64,000 nt of DNA from Bacteroidetes bacterium 43-16 (GTDB lineage Bacteria; Bacteroidota; Bacteroidia; Chitinophagales; Chitinophagaceae). Every line of letters begins with the position of its first letter. The first letter of the stretch is position 1. The notes beneath the pieces were generated by a model. The model ran no database searches. It saw only the letters and a program-made list of their open reading frames with translations, and was not told the origin of the DNA. The DNA is taken from NCBI GenBank assembly GCA_001897525.1, contig MKTB01000033.1:62001-126000 (forward strand). The letters run 5' to 3'. Made by a program: the position numbers and the translations under genes. Of the stretch, positions 48,660 to 58,496 are shown piece after piece.

Positions 48660-48696
48660 AAAAATCCCGGACTGATGAACAGTCCGGGATTTTTGT
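48660..48696 (+). terminator. Rho-independent terminator
   Basis: AAATCCCGGACTG ATGAA CAGTCCGGGATTTTTG. Confidence 0.9.
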
Positions 48697-48759
48697 TTAG
48701 GCAATGTACCGAAAAATGGTTGGTGTTATTTTGAAAAATATTCGATATAATACGTTTGT

Positions 48760-49389
48760 TTAGAACAAGCCGTTGATCTCTGCATCTATCTGGGAGATCA
48801 CTTTAGCAAAATCTTCCGGTTTGTCCGCAAAATTGGTGTTGTCAATATCAATGATCAGCAGTTTACCATCTTTGTAATTACTGACCCAATGGTTATAATG
48901 CTCATTCAGCCTTTTCAGATAATCTAATCTTATGTTGTCCTCATATTCCCGGCCTCTGCGCTGGATCTGGTCCACCAGGGTAGGAATAGAAGCCTTGAGA
49001 TAGATCATCAGGTCCGGCGGCTTGACCATGCTTTTGATCGTTTTGAAAAAATGGGCATAGTTTTCAAAGTCACGCGAAGACATCAGGCCCATTTCATGAA
49101 GATTAGGCGCAAAAATGTGCGCATCTTCATAGATGGTCCGGTCCTGTATAATAGTGCTTTCGCTGTTCTGCACTTCCAGCAACTGCTTCAGTCTGCTGTT
49201 CAGGAAATAGATCTGCAGGTTGAACGACCAGCGTTGCATATCATTATAAAAGTCGGCGAGGTAAGGATTGTGCTCTACAGACTCAAACTGTGCCGTCCAT
49301 TTATAATGCTTGGCCAGCAGGCTGGTCAGCGTGGTCTTCCCCGCACCTATATTGCCTGCAATGGCAATGTGTTTAAGCTTTTGGCTCAT
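48760..49389 (-). CDS. Deoxynucleoside kinase
   Basis: IAIAGNIGAGKTTLTSLLAKHY, IIQDRTIYEDAHIFA, PDLMIYLKASIPTLVDQIQRRGREYE. Confidence 0.95.
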   Translation of the reverse strand: MSQKLKHIAIAGNIGAGKTTLTSLLAKHYKWTAQFESVEHNPYLADFYNDMQRWSFNLQIYFLNSRLKQLLEVQNSESTIIQDRTIYEDAHIFAPNLHEMGLMSSRDFENYAHFFKTIKSMVKPPDLMIYLKASIPTLVDQIQRRGREYEDNIRLDYLKRLNEHYNHWVSNYKDGKLLIIDIDNTNFADKPEDFAKVISQIDAEINGLF

Positions 49390-49400
49390 AAATTGATCGA

Positions 49401-50402
49401 TTAATAATAGTTGATACCAATAGCCTTACGGGCTTCGCTTAATGTTTTTGCCGCACTGGCCCTGGCTTTCTCAGCACCGAGCTTTAAGATCCTTTGCAAC
49501 TGTGCTTCGTCTTTTTGCAGGTCCTGTGCCCTTGTCCTGATCGGGGCAACAAAGTTGACCATGTCCTCGGCCAGTTGTTTTTTGAAATCTCCGTAACGGA
49601 TGTTACAGCTATCATAGCTTGATTTGAAATGCTCATAGGTATCTGCCGGAGCAACGAGCTTCATCAGGTCAAATAAATTCTGGATATAATCCGGCATCTC
49701 CGCATTAGGCTCAGCAGGACCGCTGTCCGTTTTCGCCTTCATGATCTTTTTACGGATCACCTCATCTTCATCGTTCAGGTAGATGGTCGCATTCTGGTTC
49801 TCGCTTTTGCTCATTTTGCCATTACCATCCAGGCTCATGATCTTAACCGTATTGTTGTCAAAACGGAAGACATGCGGTTCAGGAAATAGATCAATATTGT
49901 ATCTTGTATTGAAGCGGTTGGCAAAATTACGCGCCATCTCCAGGTGTTGCTCCTGGTCCTTACCTACGGGCACTTTTACCGCGCGGTGGATGAGGATATC
50001 TGCCGCCATCAGTACCGGGTAGGTCAGCAGTCCGGCGTTCACATTGTCCGGGCTCAGGCGCACCTTATCTTTAAAGGTAGGCACTTTCTCCAGCTCCCCT
50101 TTATAGGCAAGCATATTCATTAATAAATATAATTCCGGGATTTCGGGTACATCAGTCTGGGCGTACAGGGCGACCTTTTCAGGGTCCAGTCCGCTGGCAA
50201 TATTCTCCGCAGCTACCCTGAAGACACTTTGTTTAAGATCTTTAGGATCGGGATGCGTAGTTAAAGAATGGAAGTCTGCCACGAAAAAATAGCAGTTATA
50301 ATCCTCCTGCATCTTTAAGTAGTTATGTATCGCGCCAAAGTAATTACCTAAGTGTAAAAATCCTGTTGAGCGGATGCCGCTCACGACTATTTCTTTTTGC
50401 AT
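49401..50402 (-). CDS. trpS: Tryptophan--tRNA ligase
   Basis: VSGIRSTGFLHLGNYFGAI (HIGH-like), MSLDGNGKMSKSENQNATI (KMSKS). Confidence 0.97.
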   Translation of the reverse strand: MQKEIVVSGIRSTGFLHLGNYFGAIHNYLKMQEDYNCYFFVADFHSLTTHPDPKDLKQSVFRVAAENIASGLDPEKVALYAQTDVPEIPELYLLMNMLAYKGELEKVPTFKDKVRLSPDNVNAGLLTYPVLMAADILIHRAVKVPVGKDQEQHLEMARNFANRFNTRYNIDLFPEPHVFRFDNNTVKIMSLDGNGKMSKSENQNATIYLNDEDEVIRKKIMKAKTDSGPAEPNAEMPDYIQNLFDLMKLVAPADTYEHFKSSYDSCNIRYGDFKKQLAEDMVNFVAPIRTRAQDLQKDEAQLQRILKLGAEKARASAAKTLSEARKAIGINYY

Positions 50403-50456
50403 AAGGCTTGCAATTTACAGCTTTTTGCGCTTATGCAACCGCTCGTTTTTGAAGGA

Positions 50457-51776
50457 TTATTGCTTGTTCAATGCCGGTAATTGCTGCCACTTGAAGGACA
50501 GTAACCACATACTCAGGAATAGGTAAACAAAAATACCTACCTGCACCTGTAACATGGCTTCTACCATCATGCTCACGATGAGGATCAATGCACCCAGGCC
50601 AATGAAAAACTGGCCTTTGTGCTGGCGGTCAAAGAAGAGTGTGAAGCTCATCAGCACCAGGGGCACCAGGCCCAGTATCCAGCCGAAGGCAAATACTTCC
50701 AGCAGGTATTGATTGATGGGTACAAATCTTAACTCCTGCGGTACTTCGGGATATTTTTCATCATAACCCTCGCTCATCACATCAAGGATATCCCCGGCCC
50801 CTGTTCCCAAAACACCATTGGTTTTCATTTTTCCCAGAGCAATATCATAAGTAATCAGGCGGCCCTGGTCAGAAAGATTATAGTTCAGGCGCTCCCCTTC
50901 CTGCACGTGTTTCACCTCCAGTATCACGTAATCGATCTTGGTTTTGAAGGTAGGTGCAAGCTTATAGGCTGCGGTGACGGCAAGGGCCCCTAAAATCAAA
51001 GGCAAGGTCCAGGCCACCACGCGGTTTACTCTTTGAGAAAAATAATAGTAGCCACAACCGACCAGGATGATGTAAAGTACCAGCAGGCCCGTCTTGGCAG
51101 AGAGGATGTGGATATAGATAATGAACAAAGCTATGCTGCCCCAAACGATGAGTTTAAGCCATTTATTGGTTTTAAAACCCGGCTCGAAATGCCAGAAATA
51201 AAACCCCAGCAAGACCAGGAAGGAAAGCCAAAGGCCGAAGCGGATATGGTCTCCGCTGGAAGTGGTAGGGAGTGGAATAGAGAGTTTATAATTGCTCACA
51301 AACTGCTGCCAGTCTGATAAAAAGATCCCGATACTTACGAGTACCGTAGCCGCAGAAATGACCACGGTGCTGATGTAAAATATCTTTCTGAATCCAGGCT
51401 TTTCTAAGGGCACACTGCAGATGCCCAGGGGTAACAGCAGGAAAGGTATCTTGAGCTGGATCACCTGCAGCCAGCTCTCTTTATTGTCTGACCAGAAAAA
51501 ACTAATGAGGTATATGGCGAGGTATAATAGCGCCCAAGTCCCGAACATATTGGAGCGGAATCTTTGCCATACCGCAGCAATATTTGCAGGCCAGAATGCG
51601 TTTAAGAAAATGACTACGGTAGCTATAGAAATTAAAGCCCTGGAGGCAACAAAGCCCAGTGCTAAAAGGACCAGGCAGGATAAGCCGATAAGAGACTGCC
51701 AGTATGCCTGTTTGTTGTGATAATTAGAACTACTCAATAAATTCATACTCTTTTCTTTGACGTTTTCAGCGCTCAC
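50457..51776 (-). CDS. O-antigen ligase/polymerase-like membrane protein
   Basis: 439 aa polytopic; GVLGTGAGDILDVMSEGYDEKYPEVPQELRFVPINQYLLEVFAFGWILGL. Confidence 0.88.
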   Translation of the reverse strand: MSAENVKEKSMNLLSSSNYHNKQAYWQSLIGLSCLVLLALGFVASRALISIATVVIFLNAFWPANIAAVWQRFRSNMFGTWALLYLAIYLISFFWSDNKESWLQVIQLKIPFLLLPLGICSVPLEKPGFRKIFYISTVVISAATVLVSIGIFLSDWQQFVSNYKLSIPLPTTSSGDHIRFGLWLSFLVLLGFYFWHFEPGFKTNKWLKLIVWGSIALFIIYIHILSAKTGLLVLYIILVGCGYYYFSQRVNRVVAWTLPLILGALAVTAAYKLAPTFKTKIDYVILEVKHVQEGERLNYNLSDQGRLITYDIALGKMKTNGVLGTGAGDILDVMSEGYDEKYPEVPQELRFVPINQYLLEVFAFGWILGLVPLVLMSFTLFFDRQHKGQFFIGLGALILIVSMMVEAMLQVQVGIFVYLFLSMWLLSFKWQQLPALNKQ

Positions 51777-51873
51777 GAAGGTAGCTACATTAATTTTCTT
51801 TTTCCCGATTGGAGTGGATTTTTTGCCTGCTCTGACTTATTAACCGTAAATTTGAAAAATTTTTTGCTTAATC

Positions 51874-53406
51874 TTGAAAGCCTTTTTTAAAGAACGAATC
51901 AAAGATATTTTTGTTGTGCTCTTATTGATGCAACTGATGTCTTGTGCCAATATCGTACCGCCTACCGGTGGCGATATGGACACTACGCCGCCTAAGCTCC
52001 TATCCATGAGCCCTAAAGATTCTGTATTGAACCAGCGGGTGAAAAAGATCGTATTGCACTTCAATAAATTTGTAGAGATCAAAGACCTCAGCAGTAATAT
52101 GGCCCTGTCGCCTTTACTGGAATATCCGCCTACGGTGATTGCTATAGGAAAAAGGGTAGAGATCAAGCTTACTGATTCCTTATTAAAAGATAATACCACC
52201 TATAAAATATCTTTGGGTAATGCCATTACCGACAACAGGGAGCGTACGCCTTATGCCGATTTTACCTATACTTTCAGTACCGGTAGTTACTTCGATAGTT
52301 TGCAGGTGAAAGGGCAGGTGCGGGATATGCTTACCGGTATGCCGGATACTGGCATCTCCCTGGTGCTCTACTACGAAGATACTTTTAAAGATTCCATGCT
52401 GCTGTCTAAGAAACCGGCCTACCTGGCCCGCACAGATGTGGGAGGCAACTTTAAGTTCACCGGGCTGCCTCAGCGTAGTTTCAGGATCTTTGCCATTGCA
52501 GATGCTGATAATAATAATATGTACGATATCACCAAGGAGCGTATCGGTTTCCTGGACTCTTCTGTGGTGAGTAAGCCGGAGACAGATTCTTCCATGCTTT
52601 TATTGTACACTTCTATGGCCCGGCAAAGAATCTCTGTAAGGGATAGTTTATTGAACGATAGCTTGTACCGGCTTGCCCGGAAGTATGTCGGCAGGGTGGT
52701 CTCAAAAGGAAAAAATGCCATGGCCTATTCTGTAGCTGTAGATACGATCAGTAAAGAAAGAGGAACCTTTGAGCTCAATACACCCCTGCAAATAAAATTA
52801 AATGCGGTACTGAAGAGCATAGATTCTTCAAAAGTGTTTTTAAGCTACCTCAATTCCGGGGTGGAAGCAGAAGCCGCCCGTAAGATAACACATGATACCG
52901 GCTCCCTTTACTTGCAGCATACCTGGCTGCCCGAGACACAGTACACACTGAGGCTGGTGAAAGGCTGGGCTGTAGATACTGCAGGCCTTGAATTGCCCCC
53001 GGGGCGCTATACATTCAGAACCAAATCATTTGATGACTATGCTAAGCTCCAGGTAAAGATCGGTAAGCCCTATGTCGATAGTCAGCATGTGATGCTGATC
53101 ATACAGGACAAGGACACTTTGTACAACAAAACCCTTACCGACAGTATGGTTACCCTGCAATTGCTCAAGCCGGGTAAGTGCAGGATTATGCTGTTTAAAG
53201 ATACCAATGGAAACGGCATCTGGGACCCCGGTCATGTATTGTTGCAGCGGCAACCCGAGTTTGTCTTCCAGCACGAATCTGAAATCATCCTTAAAGCAGG
53301 CTGGGAGCATGAAGTAGACTTTAAGTATGTGCCGGCCTCTGCCCAGGGCATGCGTACAAGAACGGACAGTAAAAAAGATGATAAGTTTAAAGAACCGAAG
53401 GAATAA
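51874..53406 (+). CDS. Lipoprotein with bacterial Ig-like (SbsA-type) domain
   Basis: MSCANIVPPTGGDMDTTPPKLLSMSPKDSVLNQRVKKIVLHFNKFVEIKD...; TTG start likely. Confidence 0.85.
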   Translation: MKAFFKERIKDIFVVLLLMQLMSCANIVPPTGGDMDTTPPKLLSMSPKDSVLNQRVKKIVLHFNKFVEIKDLSSNMALSPLLEYPPTVIAIGKRVEIKLTDSLLKDNTTYKISLGNAITDNRERTPYADFTYTFSTGSYFDSLQVKGQVRDMLTGMPDTGISLVLYYEDTFKDSMLLSKKPAYLARTDVGGNFKFTGLPQRSFRIFAIADADNNNMYDITKERIGFLDSSVVSKPETDSSMLLLYTSMARQRISVRDSLLNDSLYRLARKYVGRVVSKGKNAMAYSVAVDTISKERGTFELNTPLQIKLNAVLKSIDSSKVFLSYLNSGVEAEAARKITHDTGSLYLQHTWLPETQYTLRLVKGWAVDTAGLELPPGRYTFRTKSFDDYAKLQVKIGKPYVDSQHVMLIIQDKDTLYNKTLTDSMVTLQLLKPGKCRIMLFKDTNGNGIWDPGHVLLQRQPEFVFQHESEIILKAGWEHEVDFKYVPASAQGMRTRTDSKKDDKFKEPKE

Positions 53407-53450
53407 TGCTTGGGGTATACCGTTAGCACACCTGTATTGTGGTAAGCAGA

Positions 53451-54224
53451 CTACAGGTATCTTTTTACGATCCGGAGCTTGCCGGTGCGCTTTTTGAGCT
53501 TTTTAGAAATGATACCGCCATGGTCTATGGCATCGATCACTACACCTCCCGATTTTTGACTGGCATGTAAGATCTGCTGGCTGTCCAGCAGGATGCCTAC
53601 ATGGATGATGTTACCTTCCTCATCGTCAAAAAAAGCCAGGTCTCCACAGATAGCTTCCTGCAGGAAACCTACGGTTTCGCCTGTGGTGGCCTGCTCTGCA
53701 GCATTACGCGGAAGTTTTATATTTTGTTGCTTGTAGACGATCTGCGTCAGACCCGAGCAGTCTATACCTAATAAACTGCGGCCTCCCCATAGGTAGGGGG
53801 TGCCCAGGTAAGCCAGGCTGTTTTTTAAAAGAGAATTGCTGTGCGCAGGGATCACTTTAGAACCTTTATACCGGACATTGTCTGTATACCAGTAAAACTG
53901 GTTGGACTTCATGCCGAACAGGTCAGATCCCGGGCTGAGTATGGTTTGCGTGCCTTGTGGCAACATCAGCCTGTTGGTGCCGATGCCGCAGACACGTTTG
54001 GGTTCTTTTTTATATTGCTTATGATTGATAAAGGCTACATGGCCCTGGTGCACCCAACCTTCATAATGGTCCCAGTGACATTCGATATACAACCATTCCC
54101 CTTCCTGCTTCAGTACGATCGCCCGCTCTCCAAACAATAACTGGGACGACATTTCCGCCTTTTGAGAAGGCTCTGTGCGAACGGCTGCTGCCGGGCTTGA
54201 ACACACTACATAGGAAAATATCAT
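53451..54224 (-). CDS. NlpC/P60 (C40) peptidase with SH3-like domain
   Basis: LGTPYLWGGRSLLGIDCSGLTQIVYKQQNIKLPRNAAEQATTG, GDLAFFDDEEGNIIHVGILLD. Confidence 0.95.
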   Translation of the reverse strand: MIFSYVVCSSPAAAVRTEPSQKAEMSSQLLFGERAIVLKQEGEWLYIECHWDHYEGWVHQGHVAFINHKQYKKEPKRVCGIGTNRLMLPQGTQTILSPGSDLFGMKSNQFYWYTDNVRYKGSKVIPAHSNSLLKNSLAYLGTPYLWGGRSLLGIDCSGLTQIVYKQQNIKLPRNAAEQATTGETVGFLQEAICGDLAFFDDEEGNIIHVGILLDSQQILHASQKSGGVVIDAIDHGGIISKKLKKRTGKLRIVKRYL

Positions 54225-54283
54225 ACTATGCTTATTGATTTTGAAAGCCAGGCATGCTGGAGCGTAAGGGTCTGTTTAGAATT

Positions 54284-55165
54284 TTATTTATTAAAGGCTG
54301 CAAGGTACTTGTCCAGTGCGGCTACCATAGAAGGGGCATTGGGTACCGGAGCTTTGATCTCCACAGAGAATCCGGCCTCTTCCAGTGCTTTCTGGGTAGT
54401 ATTGCCAAAGCCGCCAAAGACAACTCCTCCTTGTTTGAAGTCAGGATCGGTACTTAAAATAGCCTCTACACCGAATGGACTGAACAGGATCATGGCATCA
54501 TACTCCTTATTGCCCACAAAAGGTTCCATAGCATTAGGCACCGTTTTGTACACGATGGCTTCTACAAAATTGAATTTCTTTTGAATAAGGCTGGGAGAGA
54601 TATCGTTTTTAGAGTTCTCAGAAACCGGTAACAGGAATTTTTCGGAATCTTTATACTTTGCCAGTACATCCATTAAGCCGTCTACAGAGCCGTCGGCAGA
54701 GAAAAATACTTTGCGTTTGCGGTACAGTATAAACTTCTGAAGGTAAAGAGCTACTGCTTCTGTAATACAGAAATAGCGCATTTCCTGGGATACCTTAAAC
54801 TTCATCTCCTCGCAGATCCTGAAAAAATGATCGACCGCATTGCGGCTGTTCAGAATGACAGCATTGAATTCTGCCAGTTCGATCTTTTGTTTCCTGAACT
54901 CTTTGGCAGAAAACGGTTCCAGTTTGATGAATTGATGAAAGGTCAATTTAACATCATACTTCCTGGCCAGGTCATAATAAGGTGACTTCTCACTCTCTGG
55001 TTTTGGCTGAGAAATAAGAATATGTTTCAGTCGCTTACCAGCTACAGCCTTAGCAGTCTCTTTAGATGCTACTTCAGCCTTTTTCTTATCACCTGCTTTA
55101 CCGGCAGTTACCGAAGTGGTTTCTTTTTTACTCGCAGTCTTTGTAGCTTTTGCCATTTTATTCAA
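54284..55165 (-). CDS. hemD: Uroporphyrinogen-III synthase with Lys/Ala-rich N-terminal extension
   Basis: KHILISQPKPESEKSPYYDLARKYDVKLTFHQFIKLEP...FNAVILNSRNAVDHFF...ILFSPFGVEAIL; adjacent to DUF4271 gene. Confidence 0.88.
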   Translation of the reverse strand: MNKMAKATKTASKKETTSVTAGKAGDKKKAEVASKETAKAVAGKRLKHILISQPKPESEKSPYYDLARKYDVKLTFHQFIKLEPFSAKEFRKQKIELAEFNAVILNSRNAVDHFFRICEEMKFKVSQEMRYFCITEAVALYLQKFILYRKRKVFFSADGSVDGLMDVLAKYKDSEKFLLPVSENSKNDISPSLIQKKFNFVEAIVYKTVPNAMEPFVGNKEYDAMILFSPFGVEAILSTDPDFKQGGVVFGGFGNTTQKALEEAGFSVEIKAPVPNAPSMVAALDKYLAAFNK

Positions 55166-55222
55166 ACTAATATTGAAAATAAGCTTTTCTTCTGTTTTTA
55201 CTCCTTCTGTATCTTAACGGCA

Positions 55223-56098
55223 TTACAGCAAAATATTATATGTAAACTTGGCCAAGATTGCAAGCGGGAGCAATTCCGAGGCGCAAAAGTACATAAAAAA
55301 ATGGAATTTGCTGAATTGAAAAAATGAAGCCAGTGAAGACCAGGACCTAGTATACCTGTTAAATAACAATATGATGCCCAGGGCAATCGATACTATGAAA
55401 ATGAGATTCAGCCAGTTACCTGCTCCAAAAGCTAATATGATGGAAAAGGGCAATAAGGCGACACCCAGTATTTTATTGATCAGGAAAACATTATACAAAT
55501 AATCATTGGTGGCTTGCTCCATCTTGAAGGCCCAGCCGATGAATTTCAATATGGCCAGCTTGATGAGGTAGATAATGCCCGAAAGCACGATACTGCCGAT
55601 CAGCAATAGATTGGGTGCAATACGTGATGTTTTTAAAACATCGGTGCGTTGCGCGATGATGACGTATATAAATAAGCCTAAAGAAATGCAGAAAAAAATA
55701 TTCATCGCGGTATTCGCCGCTGTATTTTGTTCTATCTGCTCCCGGAGTGCTCTTTTATTAGACATCGGGCTCATGAAAGAATTGTAGAGGTACCTGAAAT
55801 AGCTCGGGAAGGCCATTCTCAGGATGCCCAGGGTCATCAGTAATAAAAGCACCAGGTAAAAACTGGCTGTTTTATTACTCCCTTCATATATTTTTTCTAC
55901 CTGCCTGATGACTTCCACTTTTGGTCCCCAGAAAGGCAAGGCATTCATCTGGCTTTGATACAGGCTATCTGTTTTGGCCAGGATCATTTGTTCCGGTAGG
56001 TCCACACCATAGCTACTCACAGCCGCTGCATCATTAAATATAAAGCAGCTTACCAGGAGTATGGACAGGAATAAAAATGAGTGAAATGCTTGTTTCAA
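55223..56098 (-). CDS. DUF4271 family membrane protein
   Basis: Signal/TM segments, VLLLLMTLGILRMAFPSYFRYLYNSFMSP...; position next to hemD. Confidence 0.85.
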   Translation of the reverse strand: MKQAFHSFLFLSILLVSCFIFNDAAAVSSYGVDLPEQMILAKTDSLYQSQMNALPFWGPKVEVIRQVEKIYEGSNKTASFYLVLLLLMTLGILRMAFPSYFRYLYNSFMSPMSNKRALREQIEQNTAANTAMNIFFCISLGLFIYVIIAQRTDVLKTSRIAPNLLLIGSIVLSGIIYLIKLAILKFIGWAFKMEQATNDYLYNVFLINKILGVALLPFSIILAFGAGNWLNLIFIVSIALGIILLFNRYTRSWSSLASFFQFSKFHFFMYFCASELLPLAILAKFTYNILL

Positions 56099-56194
56099 GT
56101 TGACTAAAGGTATACCGGGTTTAAATAAATTAAGTGCTACAAAAGTAAATCAATAATCAATAATCTTAATAGAATTTATTGAGCTTCTTTATCT

Positions 56195-57652
56195 TTGTGC
56201 TCTTCAAATAAAAAAATCGGGGTTAAAGATTTGGAATTAGCATTTAGTACAGCAGAGCAATATATCATGGAACTGGTCAGCCGGGCAGCAGCCCATATCG
56301 GCGTGGCCGCCTATCCGATCGGGGGATTTGTGAGGGATAAGATCCTCGACAGGCCCACGAAAGATATCGATATTGTTTGCGACGGAGATGGCATTGATCT
56401 GGCCCATGCCGTGGCCGCACTATTGCCTCAAACGACCAAAGTTGCTTTTTTTAAAACCTACGGTACCGCCCAAATGCGTATCCGTGGTATAGATGTAGAG
56501 TTTGTAGGGGCCCGTAAAGAGTCTTACAGCCCGGATTCCAGGAATCCTTCTGTGAGCCCGGGGACACTGGAAGATGACCAGAAGCGCAGAGATTTTACCA
56601 TAAATGCCCTGGCGATCAGCCTGGCACCGGATAGCTATGGCACTGTTATTGATCCTTTTGACGGCTTGCTCGATATCCGGGACAAGATCATCAGGACTCC
56701 CCTGTTGCCGGACCAGACCTTCAGCGATGATCCGCTGAGGATGATGCGCGCCATTCGTTTTGCCACACAATTGAATTTTCACATTGAAGTATCCTGCTTT
56801 GAAAGTATTTGCCAGCAAAAAGACCGGATCAAGATCATTTCCAAAGAGCGGATTGCCGATGAATTGAATAAGATCATGATGAGCGCCAAGCCTTCGATAG
56901 GCTTCGACCTGCTGTACCGCAGCGGCCTGCTGGACATCATCCTGCCACAGCTGGCAGCCCTTTCGGGAACAGAATATATCGATAATAAAGGGCATAAGGA
57001 CAATTTCTACCATTCCATCCAGGTATTGGACAATATCGTGCCGAATACCGATAACCTGTGGTTGCGCTGGGCAGCCCTCTTGCATGATGTGGGTAAGGCT
57101 CCTACCAAGCGCTTTGAGAAAGGCCATGGCTGGACCTTTCACGGCCATGAGGTCGTGAGCGGCAAGATGGTTCCCAAGATATTTGGCAGCCTTAAACTTC
57201 CCTTGAATGAGAAGATGCTCTATACCCGTAAGATCATAGAACTGCATCACCGCCCGGTAGCCCTTACTAAAGAGAACATTACCGATTCTGCCATCAGGAG
57301 ACTGCTGTTTGATGCCGGTGAAGATATTGATGACCTGATGACCTTGTGCGAAGCCGATATCACCTCAAAGAATGCGCAAAAGGTGAAGAAGTTCCTGGAG
57401 AACTTTGAACTGGTGCGGCAGAAATTGAAAGAGATCGAAGAAAAAGATAAAATAAGAAACTGGCAACCGCCTATTTCCGGGGAAGAGATCATGGAGACCT
57501 TTGGTCTGCAGCCCTCCAGGGATGTGGGACTGATCAAAACTGCCATCCGCGAAGCTATTTTAGATGGTGTGATTTTAAATAATTATGAAGCAGCAAGAAG
57601 CTATATGCTGGCGTTTGCAGAATCATTATCTTTGAAACCACAAAATAAATAA
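56195..57652 (+). CDS. CCA tRNA nucleotidyltransferase / poly(A) polymerase family with HD domain
   Basis: YPIGGFVRDKILDRPTKDIDIVCDGDG, RRDFTINALAISL, DDPLRMMRAIRFATQLNF, HDVGKAPTK. Exact start uncertain (non-ATG or downstream). Confidence 0.93.
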   Translation: MCSSNKKIGVKDLELAFSTAEQYIMELVSRAAAHIGVAAYPIGGFVRDKILDRPTKDIDIVCDGDGIDLAHAVAALLPQTTKVAFFKTYGTAQMRIRGIDVEFVGARKESYSPDSRNPSVSPGTLEDDQKRRDFTINALAISLAPDSYGTVIDPFDGLLDIRDKIIRTPLLPDQTFSDDPLRMMRAIRFATQLNFHIEVSCFESICQQKDRIKIISKERIADELNKIMMSAKPSIGFDLLYRSGLLDIILPQLAALSGTEYIDNKGHKDNFYHSIQVLDNIVPNTDNLWLRWAALLHDVGKAPTKRFEKGHGWTFHGHEVVSGKMVPKIFGSLKLPLNEKMLYTRKIIELHHRPVALTKENITDSAIRRLLFDAGEDIDDLMTLCEADITSKNAQKVKKFLENFELVRQKLKEIEEKDKIRNWQPPISGEEIMETFGLQPSRDVGLIKTAIREAILDGVILNNYEAARSYMLAFAESLSLKPQNK

Positions 57653-57665
57653 AATATAAAAGCTT

Positions 57666-58256
57666 ATGCTATTCAAGTTCTTCGAATCCGATTCGTACTT
57701 TATTGATGAAAAGGTAAACATGTTCAAGTTTGCCAATGAATATAAGATCTATGACCAGGAGGCCACGCAGATCGGTATGATCAAGCAAAAAGTTTCCGGG
57801 GGGCATAAGGCCTTAAGGATGCTGATCAATAAAGCAATGATGCCTTTCCATATGGAGATCCAGGACCAGGTAGGTGAGGTGCAGACCGTGATCAAAAGAG
57901 GCTGGACCTTCTTCATGTCCAAGATCCAGGTACTGGATGGCTCGGGTAATGAAATAGGCCGTATCAACCAGAAATTTAAGTTTTTAAAACCGGAGTTCCA
58001 CATCTTTGATTCAGGTGGCAGCCAGATCGCTACCATCAATGGTGACTGGAAAGGCTGGAATTTCAAGATCACGAATAACAACGGGGAGCAAATAGGCACC
58101 ATCAGTAAAAAATGGGCCGGTGTGGCAAAAGAGCTATTTACCACTGCCGATAAGTACAATGTAAATATCGACCCGGCGTATCCTGAAGATAATAATAAAG
58201 CTTTGATCCTGTCTACCGCTATCACGATAGATATGGTACTGAAAGAAGCAAAATAG
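57666..58256 (+). CDS. LURP-one/scramblase-related family protein
   Basis: YKIYDQEATQIGMIKQK...KIQVLDGSGNEIGRINQKFKFLKPEFHIFDSGGSQIATINGDWKGWNFKITNNNGEQIGTISKKW. Confidence 0.85.
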   Translation: MLFKFFESDSYFIDEKVNMFKFANEYKIYDQEATQIGMIKQKVSGGHKALRMLINKAMMPFHMEIQDQVGEVQTVIKRGWTFFMSKIQVLDGSGNEIGRINQKFKFLKPEFHIFDSGGSQIATINGDWKGWNFKITNNNGEQIGTISKKWAGVAKELFTTADKYNVNIDPAYPEDNNKALILSTAITIDMVLKEAK

Positions 58257-58280
58257 CATAAAGAATGCTTGTGCATATTT

Positions 58281-58312
58281 CAAAAGGCCTGGTAAACTAC
58301 CGGGCCTTTTTT
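58281..58312 (+). terminator. Rho-independent terminator
   Basis: AAAGGCCTGGTAAACTACCGGGCCTTTTTT. Confidence 0.85.
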
Positions 58313-58496
58313 CCTGCTATGAGTAATTGATGCTCCGAAATTTGTGTTAAAGCAGCGGTTACTGTTCCTTGCTTATACCAGTATTCGTCAGAAAGGTGTT
58401 ATTTTTAATTCCGTGCATATTTTTTATGCCCGCACCGATTGCTTTAATGTAGCAATTAAAACTTAGTTTTGAAATTAATTACAGTACTTTTTAGCT

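Noticed and set aside
56420-57250. 276-aa minus-strand ORF
   Set aside because: Antisense to a well-supported CCA-adding/HD nucleotidyltransferase; composition is a shadow of the sense codons and shows no family motif.
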